Positions 61,238 to 64,000 of a stretch of 64,000 bases of DNA are shown piece after piece. The position numbers and the translations under genes were made by a program. Origin of the DNA: Microvirga pudoricolor (lineage in GTDB: Bacteria > Pseudomonadota > Alphaproteobacteria > Rhizobiales > Beijerinckiaceae); NCBI RefSeq assembly GCF_016892705.1, contig NZ_JAFEMB010000001.1, positions 806,001-870,000 of the forward strand. Reading direction: 5' to 3'. Position 1 is the stretch's first letter. Each line of letters opens with the position of its first letter. Under the pieces are notes generated by a model. The model searched no databases. It saw only the letters and a program-made list of their open reading frames with translations, and was not told the origin of the DNA.

Positions 61238-63427
61238 ATGAAATTCGACAAGCCGGAGACGACGAACCCGATCGACCAGCTCAAGGTCGTGGGCCAGGCG
61301 GTCGACAGGGTCGACGGCCCTCTCAAGGTCACGGGCACCGCGACCTATGCCTATGAATGGCACGATCCGGATTCGCGGCTGGCCTACGGCTACCCGGTCG
61401 GGTCGACGATTGCCAAAGGTCGGATCGTCTCCATGGACCTCTCGCGCGCCCGGGCCGCACCGGGAGTCGTGACGGTCGTAACGGCCGAAGAGGCCGGCGA
61501 ACTGGGCAAGGGCTCCCGCAATGTCGCGACGCTCCTGGGCGGCCCCGACATCGAGCATTACCATCAAGCCATCGCTATCGTGGTGGCAGAGAGTTTCGAG
61601 CAGGCCCGCGCAGCTGCCTCTCTCATCCAGGTGACGTACCAAGCGGCGGACGGCAAGTTTGACCTAGCTGCCGAAAGAGAGGGCCTGGGACCGACCGGGT
61701 CGGACGACAAGGTCGGTGAGTTCGAAACGGCTTTCGCAAACGCGGCCGTGCGGCTCGACGAAACGTACACAACGCCGGACCAGTCGCATGCGATGATGGA
61801 ACCGCATGCGTCCCTCGCCTCCTGGGATGGCGACAAGCTCACGATCTGGACATCCAACCAGATGATTGCCTGGAGTGTCGAGGACATCGCGAAAACCCTC
61901 AAGATCCCACCCGCGGACGTGCGCGTCGTCTCTCCTTATATCGGCGGCGGGTTCGGGTCGAAGCTATTCGTTCGGTCGGACATGATCCTGGCGGCCCTTG
62001 GCGCTCGCGCAACCGGGCGTCCCGTGAAGATCGCGCTGCCCAGGCCGTTTCTCATGAATAACACGACCCACCGGCCGGCCACCATCCAACGGATCAGGAT
62101 TGGTGCCGAACGGGGCGGCAAGATCACGGCCATTGCTCACGAGGGATGGTCAGGCAACCTGCCGGACGGCGAGCCCGAGAACGCGGTGGATCAGACGAAG
62201 TTGCTCTATGCGGGCGCCCACCGCCTGACAGGCACCCGCTTGGCAACGCTCGACCTGCCTGAGGGGAATGCCATGCGGGCGCCGGGCGAAGCTCCCGGCT
62301 TGATGGCGCTCGAGATCGCCATGGACGAGATGGCCGAGAGGCTCGGGCTCGATCCGATTGATTTTCGGGTCATCAACGACACGCAGGTCGATCCCGGCAA
62401 TCCGAACCGGCCTTTCTCCCATCGTCAACTTGTGGAATGTCTGCGTATCGGCGCGGAGCGCTTCGGCTGGTCGGCCCGCAACGCCCGCCCTGCGACCGTA
62501 CGGGAGGGACGCTGGCTCAAGGGCATCGGAGTTGCCGCCGGGTTTCGCAACAACCTGACCATGAAGTCAGGCGCCCGGGTCAGGCTCGACGGTCGCGGCG
62601 TCGTGACGGTCGAGACCGACATGACCGATATCGGTACCGGCAGTTATACGATCATCGCCCAGACAGCGGCTGAGATGATGGGCCTTCCGATCGAGCGGGT
62701 CGAGGTCAGACTTGGCGATTCGACGTTCCCGGCCGCGGCAGGCTCCGGCGGCCAGTGGGGTGCCAACAGCGCGACCGCCGGTGTGTATGCGGCTTGCGTG
62801 AAGTTGCGTGAGACTGTGGCGCAGAGGCTCGGCTTTAACTCCAAGGACTGTGTCTTTGCCGACGGCGAAGTCCGGTCGGGAGACCGGCGGGCACCCTTGA
62901 CCCAGGCCGCCAGCAACGGTGAGGTCGTCGTGGAGGATACGATCGAGTTCGGGGATCTGAGGAAGACGCATCAGCAGTCAACGTTCGCGGCCCACTTCGT
63001 GGAGGTGGGCGTCGATGCGGCAACGGCCGAAACGCGGGTGCGACGCATGCTATCGGTCTGCTCGGCGGGCCGCATCCTCAACCCGAAAACCGCCCGCAGC
63101 CAAGTGATCGGCGCGATGACCATGGGTGTGGGTGGCGCCCTGATGGAAGAGCTCGCCGTCGATACGCGGCGCGGTTTCTTCGTCAATCACGATCTCGCGG
63201 GCTACGAAGTGCCCGTGCATGCGGATATTCCCCACCAGGAGGTGATATTCCTCGACGAGGTCGACGTGATGTCCTCACCCATGAAGGCGAAGGGCGTTGG
63301 CGAACTTGGTCTGTGCGGGGTCGGCGCGGCGGTCGCGAATGCGGTCTACAACGCGACCGGCATCCGCGTGAGAAACTACCCGATCACTCTCGACAAGCTG
63401 ATCACCCAACTCCCCGGCGCAGCGTGA
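61238..63427 (+). CDS. paoC: aldehyde oxidoreductase, molybdenum subunit
   Basis: 729 residues, GAGGAG before ATG 61238. Xanthine-oxidase-type large subunit: SPYIGGGFGSKLFVRSDMIL, MRAPGEAPGLMALEIAMDEM, TDIGTGSYTIIAQTAAEMMG, AGSGGQWGANSATAGVYAAC and the catalytic Glu in GVGELGLCGVGAAVANAVYN (about residue 689). It oxidises aromatic and aliphatic aldehydes to acids with a molybdenum cofactor of the cytosine type. The maturation factor gene paoD is not in the window. Confidence 0.94.
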   Translation: MKFDKPETTNPIDQLKVVGQAVDRVDGPLKVTGTATYAYEWHDPDSRLAYGYPVGSTIAKGRIVSMDLSRARAAPGVVTVVTAEEAGELGKGSRNVATLLGGPDIEHYHQAIAIVVAESFEQARAAASLIQVTYQAADGKFDLAAEREGLGPTGSDDKVGEFETAFANAAVRLDETYTTPDQSHAMMEPHASLASWDGDKLTIWTSNQMIAWSVEDIAKTLKIPPADVRVVSPYIGGGFGSKLFVRSDMILAALGARATGRPVKIALPRPFLMNNTTHRPATIQRIRIGAERGGKITAIAHEGWSGNLPDGEPENAVDQTKLLYAGAHRLTGTRLATLDLPEGNAMRAPGEAPGLMALEIAMDEMAERLGLDPIDFRVINDTQVDPGNPNRPFSHRQLVECLRIGAERFGWSARNARPATVREGRWLKGIGVAAGFRNNLTMKSGARVRLDGRGVVTVETDMTDIGTGSYTIIAQTAAEMMGLPIERVEVRLGDSTFPAAAGSGGQWGANSATAGVYAACVKLRETVAQRLGFNSKDCVFADGEVRSGDRRAPLTQAASNGEVVVEDTIEFGDLRKTHQQSTFAAHFVEVGVDAATAETRVRRMLSVCSAGRILNPKTARSQVIGAMTMGVGGALMEELAVDTRRGFFVNHDLAGYEVPVHADIPHQEVIFLDEVDVMSSPMKAKGVGELGLCGVGAAVANAVYNATGIRVRNYPITLDKLITQLPGAA

Positions 63428-63474
63428 GAGGGGCTTCAGGCAGCGCTTTGCAGAGCAGGCGCGCCGGACGACGG

Positions 63475-63502
63475 GCAAGCGGGGCATAGCAGTCCCGCTT
63501 GC
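63475..63502. terminator. bidirectional hairpin between paoC and the O-demethylase gene
   Basis: GCAAGCGGG and CCCGCTTGC form a perfect nine-base stem with a ten-base loop in the 105-base gap between the convergent stops at 63427 and 63533. No long T-run is present on either side. Confidence 0.55.
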
Positions 63503-63532
63503 GACGGTTGGCGTAAGTTAGGCGATGGGCAA

Positions 63533-64000
63533 TCAGAACTTGGCCAAGTCGACGCGGCGGTGATCCTCCTTGTATGGTGCCGGCGCCACCGTCGCCCTGA
63601 CGGTCTTCTGTGGTTCACCGGGGTTGCCCCACACGACGTCCACCTGAGTACCGGGCTCGCTCTTCTCGACCGAGATCGTGCACAGGGAGAGCATCTCGCG
63701 GAAGTAATAGCTGTAACCGCGCGAGGTCGACACCCCGACTTCCACCCCGTTCTGCACCACCTTGTCGGCGTACATGAAGCCACGCTGATCCCGCGGCATC
63801 TCCATGAAGTGGTAGGGCCGATCCTTGCGAAACAGGGATGCGTAGACGTCCACGACGTCGTCCGGGTTCCAGACCAGCGTTCGCATGACCCTCTTCGGGT
63901 TGGCCACTTCATGTTCGAGGGCTTCCCGGCCGATGAAGTCGTGGTCGAATTTGATGTTCTTGGCCCAGCCGAGTTCGACGGGAGACCGGTACCACGCCGA
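63533..64000 (-). CDS. aminomethyltransferase-fold O-demethylase, LigM/DesA-like (3' part)
   Basis: The frame is open to the right edge, giving the last 155 residues; the ATG at 63907 is internal. The visible sequence (SPVELGWAKNIKFDHDFIG, REALEHEVANPKRVMRTLVW, then YASLFRKDRPYHFMEMP and TSRGYSYYFREMLSLCTISV) corresponds to the C-terminal half of GcvT-like tetrahydrofolate-dependent demethylases such as LigM (vanillate/3-O-methylgallate) and DesA (syringate). The ending KTVRATVAPAPYKEDHRRVD is typical. It would move an aryl methyl group to tetrahydrofolate. Substrate uncertain. Confidence 0.75.
   Translation of the reverse strand, partial: SAWYRSPVELGWAKNIKFDHDFIGREALEHEVANPKRVMRTLVWNPDDVVDVYASLFRKDRPYHFMEMPRDQRGFMYADKVVQNGVEVGVSTSRGYSYYFREMLSLCTISVEKSEPGTQVDVVWGNPGEPQKTVRATVAPAPYKEDHRRVDLAKF

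Noticed and set aside
1..64000. CRISPR arrays, rRNA, tRNA genes or complete IS elements
   Set aside because: No spaced direct repeats, no rRNA core sequences, no cloverleaf with acceptor CCA, and no complete transposase were seen; only recombinase remnants occur in the first 5 kb.

Overview
The window looks like chromosomal or megaplasmid DNA of an alphaproteobacterium, most likely of the Hyphomicrobiales (rhizobia, Methylobacterium, Bosea or Microvirga type). The grounds are GC-rich coding sequence, a DUF3768 protein beside an XRE regulator, a DUF3597 protein, many ABC and TRAP solute-binding proteins, a paoABC-type molybdenum aldehyde oxidoreductase and a catabolic gene content typical of plant-associated soil bacteria. 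The genus is an inference. I found no rRNA, tRNA, CRISPR array or complete insertion sequence.

Bases 1-5.3 kb are the worn end of a mobile region. They hold a partial unknown gene, a gene broken by a one-base frameshift, a 24-codon remnant of a serine recombinase, small unknown genes, an XRE regulator, a DUF3768 gene, and a tyrosine integrase with two in-frame stops whose 3' end is fused to another broken gene. A piece resembling the 3' end of tRNA-Ser lies beside the integrase start.

From 5.6 to 41 kb there is a dense block of acid-catabolism genes. A minus-strand run of eleven genes (16.7 to 5.6 kb) holds two complete polyamine/carboxylate-type ABC transporters around a RraA-like protein, a family III CoA-transferase and an ACAD10/11-type (LvaA-like) kinase. 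Divergent from it are an SDR, a tandem-duplicated TetR regulator, an enoyl-CoA hydratase and an AMP-forming acyl-CoA ligase. Next comes a minus-strand run (30.4 to 21.9 kb) with an amidohydrolase-fold protein lacking its metal ligands, a peptide-type ABC transporter and an NDP-forming acyl-CoA ligase, with a divergent IclR regulator. A seven-gene beta-oxidation operon follows (39.4 to 31.5 kb), with a second divergent IclR regulator and an IclR-like operator. Together these genes could import, activate and beta-oxidise an unidentified, possibly hydroxylated or amide-linked carboxylic acid.

After an MBL hydrolase, an SDR, an aldo/keto reductase and a DUF3597 gene, 44.3-52.0 kb carries a quinate/shikimate module: a fused 3-dehydroshikimate dehydratase, two duplicated GntR regulators, a TRAP transporter, a type II dehydroquinase-like protein and a QsuD-like dehydrogenase. 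From 59.0 down to 52.1 kb lies an oxidative uronate/aldarate module: GntR, KdgD-like lyase, an orphan solute-binding protein, an enolase-superfamily dehydratase, an SMP-30 lactonase, uronate dehydrogenase and aldose epimerase. The window ends with paoABC and the 3' part of a LigM-like O-demethylase gene. The overall picture is a specialist for plant-derived acids, sugars and aromatics.
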